A DNA stretch of 64,000 bases from Sphingobacterium prati (GCF_013167215.1 NZ_JABJWY010000033.1:1-64000), one strand, 5' to 3'; positions 27,575 to 35,949 are shown, counted from the first letter of the stretch. Numbers and translations are program-made. Notes: a model not told the origin generated them from the letters alone.

Positions 27575-29521
27575 ATGAAATTTCTACAAAAAAAGGGAGC
27601 TCACTGGGTTGTTGCAATGGCAATACTTGCGCTACCGGCTACGTTAATAACGAGCTGCTCCAAAGATTCGAAAACAGAAATTGTTGACACAAAAAGCGAC
27701 AAATTAACCATCGCCGTTGGTGGAATTAAAACAAACAACGACGAGGGAGTAAAGCGCATGGGCGTTTCCTCTTCCAATAAAACTGCACAGCCAAAAATTT
27801 ATTCTTTTTCTGATGTTGACATGGCGGTTTCTACGGATAATACTGTTCCGGTAAAAACTACCAGTGCTAACGCCGCACGAGCAAACGGTACAGCTGCTGA
27901 TGCTGCGCCTGGCGTTACAGAGAATATGGAACAAGACACTAAATATGTCGTGTACATTTACTCTGGAAGCACATTGGTTGCAGCTAAAGAATTGCAATCT
28001 GGCATAGCAGGTACTATTGAAGGACTTGATCCAGCTGGCTCCTACACCTGGGTAGCACTCTCTTACAATTCAAAGGATGATGCACCATCGTTAACCCCTG
28101 CTAGCGGAGCAATTTCACTTCCACAAAATAAGGATGTTCTATATGCTTCCGGAACGGTCGATTTAGCAACCAGCTCGAACATTAATATCCTTTTCAATCA
28201 TGCGTTTTCACGCATTGGCATTGAATTAAACACTATCGGTGTTTTCGGTAATATCACTGGAGAACCGGTTTTATCTGTGTCAGGATTGAATTTAGCAACA
28301 GGTAGTATTGATCTACTGACTGGTGCGGTTACTGCAGGTGCAACATTTGCGCCAACACTAAGCTACGCTGATTTTAAAAATGTTGATCCATTGTATAACG
28401 ATTCTAAAATTGCTTATGTGTATACAGCATCTGTTGCCACACAAAATGCGATTCAAGTAAGTCTAAAAGACTTGGATATTAGCCACGTGGATGGAAGCTT
28501 AGCTCGTCGATATTTTACAACGGCTACAAATTTTAATTTCACTGTTTCGCCAGAATTAGGCAAGAGCCATCACCTACTGTTAAATGTGGTCGAATCACCT
28601 TTGGTTACTAATTATGGCGGACGCCAAGTAAAATGGGGCCGTTCAAACTTATTTTACAGAGGTAACAATGGCGGAGGACGCAATTATGCTTTTTATGCAA
28701 ATAATCAGCTAACTGCAAAAGCTAACGGGTATTTCGCATTTGGAAGTGTCGTGCCTGGACAATTTGCAACAACGACGACTAATAATGGAGATCCTTGCGC
28801 ACTGGTATATCCTGCAGGTCTTTGGAAGCAACCAGCCAAGGCTGATTTCGCTAATATGGTACGCGGAGATATTAAAGCCGATGAACTTACAGGTGCATTA
28901 GGAGGGTTGGGCCAAGTAGTTGATGCTACAGGGTTAACCGGACTTGTAAATATCATTACAAATTTGTTGGGCAATGTCACTTCCGTCTTGGTTAATACAC
29001 AAGCGCCAAATTCATCACTTGCACCAACTTCCCCTTATAACTTTGGGCAATACACACTTGCATCTGGTGCTAACGGTGCTCCAACAGCTGGTAACTCAAA
29101 CGCTTTCGGTGATGTAAACAGTGCATCGAACAGATTGCGCTTTTATTATAACGGCCAAATCTCTAATGTAAATGTATTGCCTCTACTTGGCAACGGTGGT
29201 TTAGCTAATTTAGGCCTTAACGATATTAGTGTAGATATCGCTAATTTCCAAGTTGTTAATCTAAATCTTCCTCTTTTGGATAGTTATGGCAGAACAACTG
29301 CATTGTGGACAAATGAACAAGGTGCAAATATCCTTGGTTTAGCTGGCACAGGTACTTGGGCTTACAATGGAAATGCAGGCAGGTCATTCTCTTTGTTGGG
29401 ATTAGGTTCCAGATTCCACATGGCAAATAACACGGGTGAACTATTAAACGGTGTAAGCGTATTGGGCGCTAATGTATTGAGCACTTCATTTAAAAACGTT
29501 CGTTGCGTACGCGCAAACTAA
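27575..29521 (+). CDS. fimbrillin-like surface lipoprotein
   Basis: Protein of 648 residues with a lipoprotein signal (ALPATLITSCSKD). Residues about 40-190 form a fimbrillin N-terminal-type beta domain (YVVYIYSGSTLVAAKELQSG, GSYTWVALSYNS); a second beta domain follows (NILFNHAFSRIGIELNTIG). The last part, from ESPLVTNYGGRQVKWGRSN, resembles a FISUMP-like C-terminal domain and ends KNVRCVRAN, close to the FQIRCVRN end of the divergent lipoprotein at 24470. The two are diverged relatives with the same gene plan. Likely a fimbrial or surface-fibre component; maturation is unknown. Confidence 0.75.
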   Translation: MKFLQKKGAHWVVAMAILALPATLITSCSKDSKTEIVDTKSDKLTIAVGGIKTNNDEGVKRMGVSSSNKTAQPKIYSFSDVDMAVSTDNTVPVKTTSANAARANGTAADAAPGVTENMEQDTKYVVYIYSGSTLVAAKELQSGIAGTIEGLDPAGSYTWVALSYNSKDDAPSLTPASGAISLPQNKDVLYASGTVDLATSSNINILFNHAFSRIGIELNTIGVFGNITGEPVLSVSGLNLATGSIDLLTGAVTAGATFAPTLSYADFKNVDPLYNDSKIAYVYTASVATQNAIQVSLKDLDISHVDGSLARRYFTTATNFNFTVSPELGKSHHLLLNVVESPLVTNYGGRQVKWGRSNLFYRGNNGGGRNYAFYANNQLTAKANGYFAFGSVVPGQFATTTTNNGDPCALVYPAGLWKQPAKADFANMVRGDIKADELTGALGGLGQVVDATGLTGLVNIITNLLGNVTSVLVNTQAPNSSLAPTSPYNFGQYTLASGANGAPTAGNSNAFGDVNSASNRLRFYYNGQISNVNVLPLLGNGGLANLGLNDISVDIANFQVVNLNLPLLDSYGRTTALWTNEQGANILGLAGTGTWAYNGNAGRSFSLLGLGSRFHMANNTGELLNGVSVLGANVLSTSFKNVRCVRAN

Positions 29522-29555
29522 AAATAAACTGATATTTTTCAGTAATACTATTTCT

Positions 29556-29586
29556 AAGCGGCTAGATTTTATCTAGCCGCTTTTCT
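29556..29586 (+). terminator. strong intrinsic terminator of the fimbrillin-like operon
   Basis: AAGCGGCTAGAT (29556-29567) and ATCTAGCCGCTT (29571-29582) pair perfectly over 12 bases with a 3-base loop and run into TTTTC. It lies 35 bases past the stop at 29521. Confidence 0.92.
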
Positions 29587-29948
29587 ATTGTAGCTTATTC
29601 CCTACGAATCATTTTTTTCACATTTTTTAACACGATTATCGTCAATTTTCACACGGAAAGTTCCAATTATATTTTCTACTTTTGGAACATCAAGTCATTT
29701 TTTTTGCGTTCGACTTGATAATATTATTGGATAAAATGGAACGAAGGCGTTCGTTCCATTATTTTTTTTATTACTGATAATCAATTTGTTAGTACTAAAA
29801 TCACTCTACCTAATGCCAGTCTCTGTACAATAAGAAGCTGACGATTTTTACCCAAAACACTTCTTAAAACATTGCTGACCAGCATTCAATCGTGGTGATC
29901 GTACAACAATTGAGCAGCTGCGCTACAGCATATCATTTATAGAATATT
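29587..29948. other. intergenic stretch rich in inverted repeats
   Basis: No protein gene visible. Between 29656 and 29770 three inverted repeats follow one another: GTTCCAA (29660-29666) with TTGGAAC (29682-29688); ATCAAGTC with GACTTGAT (about 29689-29718); and the terminator-like hairpin at 29735-29760. The rest, to the start at 29949, is unremarkable. The series could be a small structured RNA with its own terminator. Confidence 0.4.
29735..29770 (+). terminator. second intrinsic terminator
   Basis: AATGGAACGA (29735-29744) and TCGTTCCATT (29751-29760) are perfect 10-base arms with a 6-base loop, followed by ATTTTTTTTA. No protein gene ends between this and the terminator at 29556, so it either backs up the first or ends a small transcript. 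Confidence 0.75.
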
Positions 29949-30569
29949 ATGGGAAAAGTTAAAGACAATGCACTTGCTACATTGATTTCATCACGGATTA
30001 CGGAGATTATGAATCAGAGCGGGCTTTCACTCAACGGGCTGGCCAGCTTCTCTGGGTTAACTGCAGGACCGCTTCGCAGCCATTACAATAAGACCCTTAC
30101 GATCACTGTCGAACATGTTGCAAAAATATGTCAGCCTTTTTCCATCCCTCTTCCAGATTTTTTCAATCCTGAAATAGTACTCGTTATCGATATTGACAAC
30201 GTTCCGGGCTTAAGCACGTTTAAGGAAACAACTTTCTCCCAAGAACAAAACCATCTATTAAAACATAAAATCGAACCAATCAGTGAATCTGTCAATGAAG
30301 ATCTGAGACGCCAACGCGAGCTGATCGCCCATGTCGTGTATGCATCCGATTATTTTACTGAGCCCAAAACACTTGAACAGATGGCCGATGATTTCCAGGA
30401 AAATTATAATATAAATTTCAGCACCGAAAGGATCTATAGCTTGCTGCGGAAATATGTGGGCGGTGAAGTATTGCAACGCAAGCCTTTGCCAAGACCCAAA
30501 TGTAAGGGTAGCATAAGCAGAAGACCCTTTTTATATTTTAAGTCAACTGTCGAAACCCAAAATCTATAA
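29949..30569 (+). CDS. HTH DNA-binding regulator, paralogue of the 53267 gene
   Basis: Protein of 206 residues. The N-terminal 70 residues look like a Cro/CI-type helix-turn-helix (ISSRITEIMNQSGLSLNGLA, HVAKICQPFSIPLPDFF). A linker is followed at about 120-180 by a helical domain: LRRQRELIAHVVYASDYFTE, LEQMADDFQENYNINFSTER. The protein at 53267 has the same two parts (IITLVRSSDYFLYPRTLPQM, DFSKNYQLNVTEQRL). I know no named family with this pairing. Its gene follows the fimbrillin-like operon but has its own transcript, so control of fimbrial genes is only a guess. Confidence 0.7.
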   Translation: MGKVKDNALATLISSRITEIMNQSGLSLNGLASFSGLTAGPLRSHYNKTLTITVEHVAKICQPFSIPLPDFFNPEIVLVIDIDNVPGLSTFKETTFSQEQNHLLKHKIEPISESVNEDLRRQRELIAHVVYASDYFTEPKTLEQMADDFQENYNINFSTERIYSLLRKYVGGEVLQRKPLPRPKCKGSISRRPFLYFKSTVETQNL

Positions 30570-30708
30570 AATTTATTTCATCATAACTCGGCAACTGCGC
30601 TTTCCCTAAGATCAAGACTCTCCCCTACTATCTAAAACTCAAACGGCAAAAAAACTAACAGCTGACGCGATTCGCAGATCATAACCGAGCGTTATTTGCT
30701 AAAAAAAT

Positions 30709-31542
30709 TCATTGCATCCGAAACACGCGAGGAATATGGCCCGTCTGTTTCTTGACAAAATTTCGGAAGTTGGACTCGTCATTAAATCCCATTTCATAGG
30801 ATATCTGTGAAATAGACAAATTTGTATGTTTAATATACCGTACAGCTTGCTGTACCAAAACAGCTAAAATCATCGATTTTGCCGTTTTTCCAGTCGTTGC
30901 CAAACAGGCTTCCGTCAGTCTGCGCGCAGTGACGTGAAGTTGATCTGCATAAAACTGTACATGTGTATATTCTTTACAATATTTATGAACTAAAATCGAA
31001 AACTGATTTACCAAACCAATATCGGTAGCGCTCTTCAGTTGTAACTTACTATCAGCAGCAGCCTCATGATACGCATCCAATAAAAGTGATTCCACACAAT
31101 GATGTGCAACAAGTTCAAATACACGGTCGCTCTGCATACGTGCCCGGCTAAGACGATCCACAATCAACTGGTTAAAAGCATCTTCTCCAAAACTAGCATC
31201 ACCATACAACAGCGGGAACTCCCCAAAAAACAAGGGTGAATTAATGGTGGCCGCATCCTCAACCGAGCGTTCATAAAATGCAGCAGTAAAACAAATAGCA
31301 TAGCCTTTACCCGCGTTTGTATTCGAAAGCTCAATGTATCTACCGGGACCTATAAAAATCATTTGGTCGTTCGTTAGATGATATTTTTCTGCGTCAATCC
31401 GCACATTAATCGGCTCAAAAGCCTTCATGATTGTGAAAAAATTTTGTTCGTTTTGTTCAATAGTTCGATCCACAAAGTTTCGAAAACTGAACAGTTGGAA
31501 GCCAACAGATGTTATATTGCCAAATTTACTGAGAGGTGTCAT
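30709..31542 (-). CDS. AraC-family transcriptional regulator
   Basis: Protein of 277 residues. The N-terminal half is a cupin-like effector domain (NDQMIFIGPGRYIELSN, GYAICFTAAFYERSV). The C-terminal 100 residues hold the two AraC helix-turn-helix units: VQFYADQLHVTARRLTEACL and LSISQISYEMGFNDESNFRN, followed by GHIPRVFR. The start codon lies inside the end of the receiver-protein gene (17-base overlap), so both are translated from one message and probably act together. Target genes are unknown. Confidence 0.9.
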   Translation of the reverse strand: MTPLSKFGNITSVGFQLFSFRNFVDRTIEQNEQNFFTIMKAFEPINVRIDAEKYHLTNDQMIFIGPGRYIELSNTNAGKGYAICFTAAFYERSVEDAATINSPLFFGEFPLLYGDASFGEDAFNQLIVDRLSRARMQSDRVFELVAHHCVESLLLDAYHEAAADSKLQLKSATDIGLVNQFSILVHKYCKEYTHVQFYADQLHVTARRLTEACLATTGKTAKSMILAVLVQQAVRYIKHTNLSISQISYEMGFNDESNFRNFVKKQTGHIPRVFRMQ

Positions 31543-31972
31543 GCTGAGTTATTGAAATATTCTTTTTAACAATTGAAGGGCTGTTATATTGTCTCCCTTT
31601 TTTATCATAGCTGCCAATTACCTGCAACATATATTCAGGATTGCATTTTGAAAATACCTGCACTGCTCCGCTCCGCCTGAAATCATGTATTTCGATCAAA
31701 CTCTCCGTTGCCGTGTATCCAAATATGTTAATGGTAGGAAACCGGCGGCTTACTTCACCAGCCGCACTTATCCCATTCATAACAGGCATATGTAAATCTA
31801 GTATGCAGGCTTGGGGAAGTACTTCACAGGAATCAAGATACTGCAACAATTCATTCCCGTTATTCGCTAAAAATTGCAAATCAAACAGATCGAATTGCTT
31901 TGAAAGCAGCGCAATAATTTTCTGTTGCAGTTTGCTGTCATCCGCAAAAACCAATTTTATCTTATTTTCCAT
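31526..31972 (-). CDS. receiver-only response regulator (CheY-like)
   Basis: Protein of 148 residues made of one receiver domain: acidic pocket ADD (10-12), phospho-acceptor Asp59 in ACILDLHMPVMNG, and Lys in QVFSKCNPEY. After residue 122 only a short basic/polar tail follows and there is no DNA-binding domain. The AraC-type protein encoded by the overlapping next gene may supply the output. No histidine kinase is encoded close by. Confidence 0.85.
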   Translation of the reverse strand: MENKIKLVFADDSKLQQKIIALLSKQFDLFDLQFLANNGNELLQYLDSCEVLPQACILDLHMPVMNGISAAGEVSRRFPTINIFGYTATESLIEIHDFRRSGAVQVFSKCNPEYMLQVIGSYDKKGRQYNSPSIVKKNISITQHDTSQ

Positions 31973-32025
31973 GTACGCTTAGTTGCTGTTTGAGTTTGTA
32001 GAACACAGTTCTTAATCACTTCAGA

Positions 32026-32184
32026 TCACGAGGGAAGCCGTTTCGCCCCTGTCGATCTATTATTGTTACAATTCTTTTGCATTCTTTTTTTGAGGGACTC
32101 TGGAAAAATATTACTCAAACAATTCTCCAATTCGACAAGTATTATGTCAACTTTCGGCTGAATATAATTTTGCTTGACTTTCAT
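32026..32184 (-). CDS. third small peptide with the Y-x2-P / ELE core
   Basis: Frame of 52 codons starting MKVKQNYIQPKVDIILVELE. The core YIQPKVDIILVELENCL fits the ungapped pattern of the peptides at 26019 and 27371, but the AAGS junction is missing and the tail is different (Lys/Asn/Arg-rich, two Cys). It could be a diverged member or a relic with a frame-shifted tail. It lies 53 bases upstream of the receiver gene on the same strand and 58 bases from the left arm of the inverted repeat at 32243, so it would be the first gene read if the promoter between the repeats were inverted. Confidence 0.5.
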   Translation of the reverse strand: MKVKQNYIQPKVDIILVELENCLSNIFPESLKKRMQKNCNNNRSTGAKRLPS

Positions 32185-32242
32185 TATGTTGGTATTTATT
32201 AATTTTCCAAACGTTTTTTTAATAAGCGCTTGAGCTTAAATT

Positions 32243-32261
32243 ATTAGTCTAATTCAGACTA
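32243..32261 (+). repeat. left arm of a perfect 19-bp inverted repeat
   Basis: ATTAGTCTAATTCAGACTA. Its reverse complement is found exactly at 32428-32446. Each arm has its own dyad, TAGTCT-AATTC-AGACTA, with an asymmetric 5-base centre, which is the shape of a tyrosine recombinase core site. The arms point at each other, so recombination between them would invert the 166 bases between. Confidence 0.8.
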
Positions 32262-32379
32262 GAAAAAAAATCTTCTCAACTGATTTTCAAATAGATAATT
32301 TTTAAACAATTTTGTCCAACGCTCATACAGTTACTAACCGCACCTTTTTTTAATTCTGCAGTGATTTTTAACGCAATCG

Positions 32380-32413
32380 TTTGCACGCTTTTAAAATAAA
32401 AATGATATATTTG
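32380..32413 (+). promoter_or_regulatory. promoter inside the inverted-repeat segment, facing the recombinase
   Basis: TTTG (32380-32383) and, after 22 bases, TATATTTG (32406-32413), a perfect -7 box. Transcription would start near 32420, just inside the right repeat arm, and run rightward to the recombinase gene at 32497. No equally good leftward promoter is visible in the segment. Confidence 0.65.
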
Positions 32414-32427
32414 ATTAAGTGGAATTG

Positions 32428-32446
32428 TAGTCTGAATTAGACTAAT
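32428..32446 (-). repeat. right arm of a perfect 19-bp inverted repeat
   Basis: TAGTCTGAATTAGACTAAT, exact reverse complement of 32243-32261. It lies 50 bases before the recombinase start codon; the left arm lies 58 bases before the third small-peptide start on the other side, a nearly symmetric layout. Confidence 0.8.
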
Positions 32447-32496
32447 TCGCGTATACTATTATCTTTATACTCAGATAATACTAAAAAGTATAAGCG

Positions 32497-33744
32497 ATGA
32501 CATTCAATTTTACCTTATTGAGTATGGGGTCAACTTCCTTAATAGCCCTAAAATTTATTGATGAACAACAAAAAGAGTTCACTATAAAAACCTCATTAAA
32601 GATCAATCCTGGCAAATGGAATACAGATAAACAGCGTCCAGAAAACATTTACCTAAAAATCTTTAAAAAGCTTAATGCGAAATTAGATTCCATCAAAATC
32701 GGCGTATCAAATTACCTAAAGGAGGTCGCCTCTAAACAACGTAAATTCTCCCTAAATGTTTTAACCCGGCTTATAAAAAAATGCTGTATTTTAAGCGAAA
32801 AACTATTTGCAGAAGGAAGCCTACTGGAAGCTACTCATAATTTTATTCAAAGCCGTCTACACCTCATATCCGGCAATACACATAGGCGCTACAACGTCTT
32901 TTTTAGCATGTTAAGACGTTTTGAAGGTTTTCAGCAAAAACACCTGATGATCAATGAAGTCAATAGCAACTTTGTGAAAGACTTCATTAAATTTGGAGAG
33001 CTAGAGGCTTATAGCAGTAGCACAATCTATCGCACTATTTATTTTGTCCGGACAATCCTTAACTTTTTAGAAAAGAGAGGAATACGCACATTCGTCTATG
33101 AACTTGAACTCCCTAAAGTAAAAAAACATAACCGTGTCATTAGTCTCACGGAGGATGAGCTCATCCGTATCAAAGAAACCGAAGTTCCATCACAACTGAA
33201 AGCGGCCAAAGACTGGTTGGTCATTAGCTGTTACACAGGCCAACGGGTTTCGGATTTTATGAATTTCAACCTCGATATGATGGAAATTCTCGATGGAAAA
33301 CCCTGTCTATCATTTACACAGCAGAAAACGCAAAAGACAATTTTGCTTCCCCTCCATCCGACAGCTATACATATCATGTCGGATAATGGGAACAATTTTC
33401 CATCAAAACTTTCGGCCCAAAAATATAACGAACAGATTAAAGAGATAGCCCGTTTGGCTGGCATCAATAGCCTGATAAAAGTGCGCACAAGAACCGGTTT
33501 TAGATCGACCGAAAAACTCATCCAAAAATGGGAGGCTATTACCAGCCACATTGGCCGACGTAGTTTTGCTTCGAATTTTTATGGAAAAATACCCACGCCA
33601 TTGCTTATGCAAGCAACTGGACATAGTACCGAACTTATGTTTCAACGTTATATCAGCAATACGGATACCGAACGCACCCGTTCGTTGGGGGCTTATCTTG
33701 ATGAGGTTTACAAGAGTAAGTTTTTAGTCAAAAAAAAATGCTGA
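32497..33744 (+). CDS. tyrosine recombinase (phage-integrase family)
   Basis: Protein of 415 residues. Residues 1-80 look like the arm-type DNA-binding domain of Bacteroidota integrases, 105-200 the SAM-like core-binding domain (FSMLRRFEGFQQKHLMINEV), and 215-400 the catalytic domain. All catalytic residues are visible: Arg250 in CYTGQRVSDF, a Lys near 277 in QQKTQKTILLPL, His351 and Arg354 in SHIGRRSF, His376 in ATGHS and nucleophile Tyr385 in FQRYIS. Enzymes of this type integrate mobile elements or invert promoters in Bacteroidota. With no tRNA, excision gene or other mobility gene nearby and inverted repeats directly upstream, a local invertase role is favoured, though unproven. Confidence 0.9.
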   Translation: MTFNFTLLSMGSTSLIALKFIDEQQKEFTIKTSLKINPGKWNTDKQRPENIYLKIFKKLNAKLDSIKIGVSNYLKEVASKQRKFSLNVLTRLIKKCCILSEKLFAEGSLLEATHNFIQSRLHLISGNTHRRYNVFFSMLRRFEGFQQKHLMINEVNSNFVKDFIKFGELEAYSSSTIYRTIYFVRTILNFLEKRGIRTFVYELELPKVKKHNRVISLTEDELIRIKETEVPSQLKAAKDWLVISCYTGQRVSDFMNFNLDMMEILDGKPCLSFTQQKTQKTILLPLHPTAIHIMSDNGNNFPSKLSAQKYNEQIKEIARLAGINSLIKVRTRTGFRSTEKLIQKWEAITSHIGRRSFASNFYGKIPTPLLMQATGHSTELMFQRYISNTDTERTRSLGAYLDEVYKSKFLVKKKC

Positions 33745-33924
33745 TCACATTCACACAGCAAGAATTAAAAAAGCTATTTTAGGTAAAAAATACCGTTTTG
33801 CTTTTTCATAATTAGGAAGCATAATAAATCACTTTCTAAAAACAAGTTGCAAAAACAATTAAAACACATTGTAGTAATAAAATGCGTTCTACGGCCAATG
33901 ATCATACTGCGGAACTTAGCACAT

Positions 33925-34725
33925 TTACAACTGGTAAATCAAACGAAAAAATGAACTTATTGAATTTTCTTTTATCCCAACCGGAAACCCAATAGCCATA
34001 CCGATAGCCAACTTATCGGTTAAGCCCAATTTCACCTGGGGACGAAGTGTTGTTTCCAGCCCCCCAGAGGCAATTTCCTGGTTGATTTCTAATCCTATAA
34101 AATGGTCGGTCTGTGGCAAGGTATAATGAAAGGAGGTATTGATCTGCCAATTCACTTCCGTTTTATGCGATTTATACCGATAGGCGATTTCTGGGCCGGA
34201 ATAAATTAAGGTATGCCAGTTGCTATGCCAACTTTTTGCAGCCACGAAAAAAGGATTAAATGCTGTACCCCCTGCTACAAAATTAAAAATCTGCGTATAA
34301 CCGACCGCTAAAGTTGTTGCATGTTTCTTGGACACAAAAAAGGAATACTGCGATGATAACCTCAACCGTTCGATCTCATTGCCGGAGGAAACATTGGCCA
34401 TTTGACTTTTTGAATAAGCAAAGTCTGTTTCCACTTCCAAGCCCAGACGATCTATCGGCGCAAACTCATATTCCAATAAATAGCCGTATTCATCCATGTT
34501 CGGCATTTTTTTTATATCTGCTCCGATGTTAAACTCCTTTTCACCCTTCCTGGCCCCCAAGTCACGAACGAGATCATTATACAATGGTTCGGCATGGTGC
34601 ACCTTATCCGGCAAGGGTTTAATTTCCTGCGCATTGACTGCATCTGTAAGAAATAAAATTCCAATCAATAAAAATATTCCAAATAGTCGTTTCGCGTGAT
34701 TTTCATAGCTCATACGACAAATCAC
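33925..34725 (-). CDS. outer-membrane beta-barrel protein, unknown function
   Basis: Protein of 266 residues with a signal peptide (FGIFLLIGILFLTDAVNAQE). The mature start HHAEPLYNDLVRDLGARKGE is a conserved block of an uncharacterised Bacteroidota family. The remainder is regular alternating strand pattern (YLLEYEFAPIDRLGLEVETD, KLGLTDKLAIGMAIGFPVGI), consistent with a small barrel. Start may be the ATG four codons later. It is the last gene of a likely three-gene operon with a peptidase and an acyltransferase (45 bases after the peptidase stop). Confidence 0.7.
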   Translation of the reverse strand: MICRMSYENHAKRLFGIFLLIGILFLTDAVNAQEIKPLPDKVHHAEPLYNDLVRDLGARKGEKEFNIGADIKKMPNMDEYGYLLEYEFAPIDRLGLEVETDFAYSKSQMANVSSGNEIERLRLSSQYSFFVSKKHATTLAVGYTQIFNFVAGGTAFNPFFVAAKSWHSNWHTLIYSGPEIAYRYKSHKTEVNWQINTSFHYTLPQTDHFIGLEINQEIASGGLETTLRPQVKLGLTDKLAIGMAIGFPVGIKENSISSFFRLIYQL

Positions 34726-34770
34726 CTACACAATTATGGAAACATTTGGGAATTTCTAGGCAGTAGTCTT

Positions 34771-35949
34771 CTAAATTTTTAGCCTAGCTCGCAAGAGTGG
34801 GTTGAGTGCATCTTTATGCAGCATCAACGTAATCGTCTTGTACTTGACAAATTCTTTAGTGACATACATATACCCTCTAAACTCGTTGGCTTTACCCCAG
34901 GAATTTTTAGCAAGGTAGTATTCCTTCCCATGCTGATCTTTGGCAAGTCCAACGATATGCATGGCATGATCGTCTGTAGTACTCCAATTGTCGAAAGCTT
35001 GTTGCCTTTCCTCGGCCGTAACCTTCTTTTCAGCCGTTGGTCTTACAAACATGGTCTTTCTTTCTTCGTTCGACATGTTGTCAAATGGTTTTTCGGGAAC
35101 ATATGCAATTCCATAAGGCCAGGAGAATCCTTTTTCAGAAACATCCGTGGTCCAGGCGACCGTATACCCATGCTGCAATGCCCGATCAATAATGTCCGGT
35201 AGATCTTGCATGGGCACATTATAAAAGCTATCGAATGACCAGTTGTCCGGTACCATCAGCACAAATGGCTTATCATAGGGCTGATCTGTTACAGAAGCAA
35301 ATCCAATGTAATTCTCCGGGTCAATGCCAATCACCTGATCGGCAAATGTGCGTGCCGTATAGGCTTTGCCCTTAAATTCAAATTCTTCGGGTACTTCCCC
35401 AAGATGTGCATCGAGCGTGCTACTGTAGGCTTGTTCCCAGTTGGGCTTTAACGGCCTGGTTTTGACCAGTACCTTGAGCATGGCATTGAGCATGGGGGTC
35501 ATTTTCTTAAAATCATTGTAAGTTTGATTGCCCCGCAGGCCGGAATAAGCAGACCTGGGCATCGCACCGTACTTACGGAATACATTCAATACATCACGCA
35601 ATTGTCCCCCTTCACCCATCGTCAGTCCCCCATGGAGGCGTACAAAGTTATGGGCTTTATCCAAATAGGCCTGCCGCGCAGTATACACCTGTGAGAGCTC
35701 CACGGGCTCTTTTCCCATCCGGATCATCTCCGACTCCAAAAATGAATTGCCGGTATATGACCAACAGGTATTCGACGCCCCCTGCTGCTTCACCGAAGTA
35801 CAGCCCAGGTTGATAATAGCTGTAAACACATATTCCGTTTTGATCCGCTTGTACTTATTTTTATGGAGCATCTTGCGTCCATACATCACAAAGATTGCCC
35901 CAATAACCAATACAAAAATAATAACGACAAGCCTTTTATATTTTTTCAT
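34771..35949 (-). CDS. membrane-anchored C1 (papain-type) cysteine peptidase
   Basis: Protein of 392 residues with one N-terminal membrane segment (about 7-24), so it is probably anchored in the inner membrane facing the periplasm or processed as a signal. The peptidase shows the triad of the bleomycin-hydrolase/aminopeptidase C group: VKQQGASNTCWSYTGNSF with Cys62, TTDDHAMHIVGL with His328, and LAKNSWG with Asn349. The Gln of the oxyanion hole is in VKQQG. Bleomycin hydrolases are normally cytoplasmic, so an exported member with an acyltransferase and an outer-membrane protein as neighbours is noteworthy. Substrate unknown. Confidence 0.88.
   Translation of the reverse strand: MKKYKRLVVIIFVLVIGAIFVMYGRKMLHKNKYKRIKTEYVFTAIINLGCTSVKQQGASNTCWSYTGNSFLESEMIRMGKEPVELSQVYTARQAYLDKAHNFVRLHGGLTMGEGGQLRDVLNVFRKYGAMPRSAYSGLRGNQTYNDFKKMTPMLNAMLKVLVKTRPLKPNWEQAYSSTLDAHLGEVPEEFEFKGKAYTARTFADQVIGIDPENYIGFASVTDQPYDKPFVLMVPDNWSFDSFYNVPMQDLPDIIDRALQHGYTVAWTTDVSEKGFSWPYGIAYVPEKPFDNMSNEERKTMFVRPTAEKKVTAEERQQAFDNWSTTDDHAMHIVGLAKDQHGKEYYLAKNSWGKANEFRGYMYVTKEFVKYKTITLMLHKDALNPLLRARLKI

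Noticed and set aside
32262..32427. The segment between the 19-base inverted repeats as a miniature transposable element
   Set aside because: No target-site duplication is visible outside the arms, and the arms carry an internal dyad and enclose an outward promoter, which fits a recombinase site better.
32460..32467. TATCTTTA as the promoter of the recombinase gene
   Set aside because: No TTTG lies at the right distance upstream, while the promoter at 32380-32413 has both boxes. It remains a weak alternative.
32497..33744. Recombinase as marker of an integrated phage or conjugative element
   Set aside because: No tRNA, direct repeat pair, excision, mobilisation or phage structural gene is seen within the window around it.
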